In this document: one piece after another, positions 56,034 through 58,570 of the stretch | How positions within the stretch are numbered: the stretch's first letter is position 1 | How the letters are laid out: each line of letters begins with the position of its first letter | Source of the DNA: Boletus sp. NGJ | Taxonomy: Eukaryota > Basidiomycota > Agaricomycetes > Boletales > Boletaceae | Direction of reading: 5' to 3' | Assembly: GCA_019096195.1 (NCBI GenBank) | Contig: JAGTXK010000048.1 | Location: forward strand, 1-58,570 | DNA: 58,570 bases | Notes under the pieces: model-generated | The model's input: the letters and a program-made list of their open reading frames with translations, nothing else | Database searches by the model: none | What the model was told of the DNA's origin: nothing | Position numbers and translations under genes: made by a program

Positions 56034-56785
56034 TGCACAGATAAATGGTTGGAGTCTAGACTGCGTTACATCGCGACAGTGGAAGTGGAGATCGTGGGAT
56101 CTGGCTACAGCCAGATCAAGATTCAAAACATTTAGATACTTCTTACGCACTCGGATTGGTCCACATCACTCACGATCGCGCGTGACTTGGGATTCCTCGC
56201 CCGTTTTGGGCACTGTCGACCGTCGAGAGACTCGGACTGGTAAATTTGGTTGCACCACGTCGCTTTTTGAACCTTTTTGTTAGTAATCGATTGGGTTCCT
56301 GCTCCTGGCGGCATAGAGATTGGCATATCTTGACTGGTTTGTTGCCTCATAGCTAGTGCTAGAATGGCATGCCGTGCATGTGAGCATTTCAACCCGAGCG
56401 GGATCGTATGAGAACCTATGAACACTATTGGCATATTCTCGAGCATTTGCACATACAACGGCATGCAATCAAAATCTATGATAGAGTGCATGTACGCGGA
56501 AAGCTACGGACTGCATCGGCATAGCTCCACATGCTTCCCCATATTAACATTTCTCACTGGGGGTGAATCATGAAGCGGAAGAGGCGCCAAGTTCACCGAA
56601 CTTCCCGAATGTATTCATGCAACGTTCAACTTTAGTACTTCGTATTGTCACTAGTGTTGAACAAAAGCTATAGTAGAGATTGGCATTTGATTTGCAGGAG
56701 ATGAGTTTGCATGGTGGAATTGAACATAATGCTCTGTAGCCAATCGCGCTGATGCATTTTTATTTCGTCAGGTTTTCGGGCTTAC
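56034..56785. other. intergenic region between divergent genes
   Basis: CpG-rich DNA lying between the minus-strand kinase and the plus-strand gene at 57023. The minus-strand frame at 56132-56491 (119 residues) shows no recognisable domain and I do not support it as a gene. Promoters of both genes may lie here. Confidence 0.45.
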
Positions 56786-56797
56786 TAATTGTCGTCG

Positions 56798-56912
56798 GGT
56801 GCGTGCATCGGCACTTGCAGGCCTCCGCCCTTGCTCCATCTTTTTGGATTCGGAGGGTCGGCATTGGGTGGGTGCGTCTGCGTTTGTAGGCCTCTGCCCT
56901 TGCTCGGGCGGA
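56798..56912. repeat. imperfect direct repeat upstream of the 57023 gene
   Basis: GGTGCGT...GCAGGCCTCCGCCCTTGCTC at about 56798-56836 recurs as GGTGCGT...GTAGGCCTCTGCCCTTGCTC at about 56870-56902. Function unknown. Confidence 0.6.
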
Positions 56913-57022
56913 AGGGCAGATCGCACCGCTTGTTCGGACATTGTAGATGCTGAACCGGAAACTTCCTTTTTGAACTTTTTGCGGTTCTACTCCATTTCTT
57001 CACTCCTCCCTGCATTGACGCC

Positions 57023-58147
57023 ATGCACCCAGAACTGAAACAAATCCTCAACAAGTATGATGCTGGCGAGCCAGTCGATATGCACATTTCAACTCTCAAG
57101 AGCCTAGCTTCGAACCACCTCTGCATTCCATACAAAAAAACAGGTGGTCTCAGCAATATAATCGCCACGCTATGCAAGGTCCAAGTCAACGAGCGCAGGG
57201 AAGATGAGCCCCCTCCCCAATTCATTGATGCCGTCGTACATTTAAAGCTGACATCCGCCAATTTCTCCACTGAGCTACCCTTCCAACTTCACGTCCCTAA
57301 CAGTGGATGCTGCATATGGAATGAAGCCATCAAGGCTATCCTCAACGAAATAAACAAAACAGGGATGAAGGACTCAAAACACACACTACACCTTCTTACA
57401 CCTCACGAGAAGGTCCCTCTCGAGCACCACAGCGGCGTATTTGTCTGTACCCGCGACCAGACAAATATGCATTTTACTGCCAATATCCCAACGCATCATT
57501 TTGTAATTGAACCGACGGAGGTAGGTTTTGTAACTACCCAGACCTGAAGCTCTTGACCGTTGATGATTGTCCAGCCTTTTGCATGCCTTCCTCTGACCAA
57601 CAGCTTGCCCAGCAACACCTCAAGCGATGCAATACCCTCCACCTCTATTTTGTCCACTGCAGCAGCCGACAATGCACGCTTCGCTGCAATAATTAAATGC
57701 TTTCGGACTGAGCATCCGGAGGTAGAGATCAAGTGGCAAAGGATCCGCATTTGCTCCAAGTTAGACCTAACCCCCATTGACGCATTCGAACTTTTTTACC
57801 AATACGTATATCCCCTTCTCCAAGAGGTGTGTTACATTTCTTGGAATTCAATTTGTACTAATGCTATCTAGGCTGGCATTGTGGAATCAGGGTGCACACC
57901 CCTTTCCCACTTTGCCCCAATATGCAAAGATCTTACAATGATCTCGCCTGGCTCACTCCAGAGGGCAAAGGAACTCAATGGACTTGATTTTGACGTTATC
58001 TTGAACTTCCTCCGTGACAATCATAAAAGGTACAATCTATCTAAAAAGGTCCGGGGGTCAACAAAGGCCTTCAACGCATTTTTCCAGGCCCTTAAAGAGG
58101 GAGGCATCCTCGAGGGTTCTTCAAGCTCGGGTCAGGGTTCTGAGTAA
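57023..58147 (+). CDS. unrecognised three-exon gene
   Basis: Exon 1 is 57023-57520 (166 residues, MHPELKQILNKYDAGEPVDM...), exon 2 57575-57826 (84 residues, with an Ala/Thr/Ser-rich start and FRTEHPEVEIKWQRIRIC), exon 3 57872-58147 (91 residues plus stop, Lys/Arg-rich, ending SSSSGQGSE). Introns are 54 bp (GTAGGT...CCAG) and 45 bp (GTGTGT...TACTAATGCTATCTAG). Both are multiples of three and contain in-frame stops, so retention would truncate the protein. All exons share one phase, giving about 341 residues. I recognise no domain, signal peptide or membrane segment. The start is the first ATG of the open frame. Intron calls are inferred from splice signals. Confidence 0.65.
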
Positions 58148-58329
58148 ATTGCTGTATTTTGTACATTGCCGTTTACCGCCATTTTTGTCTCCACGCCAAC
58201 TTCCCCATCCAATCCCAGCTGAGTGTACGGTGGGAAAAGCTATTCGCCCTCCACAAAAACATGAGCAGAGTTGTCTGAGTTGATAGATGATTAGCAATCT
58301 CATGAGGATATTGCATCGCTTACACTTCT
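58148..58329. other. 3' flank of the 57023 gene
   Basis: No gene seen. Ends where the tandem repeats begin. Confidence 0.4.
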
Positions 58330-58570
58330 GATTTGGGGGTGAAAAGTCGGCAATCGCAGCCTGTCAATTGGAATTGCACGCGCTTGGGGGTGAAAAGTCG
58401 GCAATCGCAGCCTGTCAATTGGAATTGCACGCGCGTCTGTCACATGGAGGTATGCAATTTGCGACGCAAAACGATCTACCGACACCTCCCAAGACGCATT
58501 CGCTTGCGGCCTGTCAATTGGAATCGCGCGCACATCCGTCACGCACATGGAGGTATGCAATTTGCGCCAT
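58330..58570. repeat. short tandem repeats running off the window end
   Basis: A unit of about 50 bp starting TTGGGGGTGAAAAGTCGGCA and continuing with a CCTGTCAATTGGAATTGCAC block occurs twice in a row from about 58333 to 58432. The CCTGTCAATTGGAAT part recurs near 58510. A second unit, CACATGGAGGTATGCAATTT then GCG, occurs near 58440 and 58545. The minus-strand open frame across them (58300-58560) only reflects the repeat. Confidence 0.8.

Noticed and set aside
56785-57038. A 79-residue plus-strand frame just before the unknown gene
   Set aside because: It is built on an imperfect direct repeat and overlaps the upstream region of the gene; no independent support.
58300-58560. A minus-strand 86-residue repetitive frame
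   Set aside because: Its repeats simply mirror the DNA tandem repeats and it runs to the window edge.
1-58570. tRNA or rRNA genes
   Set aside because: I scanned for tRNA-like arms and rRNA-like conserved blocks by eye and saw none I could support; a tRNAscan run would settle this.

Overview
This window looks like transposon-choked DNA from a basidiomycete fungus, probably an Agaricomycete. The evidence is very short introns (45-70 bp) in the two host-like genes at the right end, Ty3/gypsy elements with a chromodomain, a tyrosine-recombinase (DIRS-like) retroelement, and Tnp2/DUF4218-like and DDE-endonuclease transposase remnants of types common in mushroom genomes. No species can be named from the sequence alone.

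Layout. 1-5818: old repeats. They include a gag fragment (minus) of one retrotransposon family, a candidate LTR of that family, a solo LTR (1334-2270) inserted in the gag with target-site duplication GGATG, and the 5' half of a decayed DDE transposase gene. 5819-29997: one Ty3/gypsy element (B, minus strand, duplication ATACT) blown apart by three later insertions. These are a 1203-bp solo LTR of an unrelated family (8602-9804, duplication TTCTG), a complete opposite-strand gypsy element C (10201-18653, duplication AAAAC) and a complete same-strand element D (19494-28022, duplication CCATT). 29998-53455: older, CpG-poor DNA. It holds an inverted second copy of the candidate LTR (32394-34490) carrying its own insertion, a second gypsy lineage H (about 38.2-40.5 kb), simple repeats, a 5'-truncated older relative E of the B/C/D family (41640-47923), a DIRS-like remnant, and two truncated gypsy fragments G and F. 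53455-58570: a CpG-rich region with a truncated Tnp2/DUF4218-like gene, a casein-kinase-1-like kinase gene (minus), an unrecognised three-exon gene (plus) and short tandem repeats.

The most interesting system is the gypsy family itself (B, C, D, E). Besides gag and pol (protease, reverse transcriptase, RNase H, HHCC-DDE integrase, GPY/F, chromodomain) each copy carries a 3' module after pol. It starts with a 55-codon ORF ending in a Cys/His cluster. The stop codon UAG is followed at once by AUG of a 382-387 codon ORF that ends in three zinc knuckles. A second frame overlaps most of that ORF, stays open apart from mutation-type stops, and runs through the polypurine tract into U3 of the LTR. 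The 15-nt length difference between copies keeps the frame. A hand alignment of D and E shows third-position-biased change in the zinc-knuckle frame. Part of the zinc-knuckle region recurs in a different, more distant gypsy fragment (G). Stops in these copies are mostly CGA-to-TGA or TGG-to-TGA, the pattern expected from cytosine deamination or a RIP-like process, so none of the copies looks autonomous.
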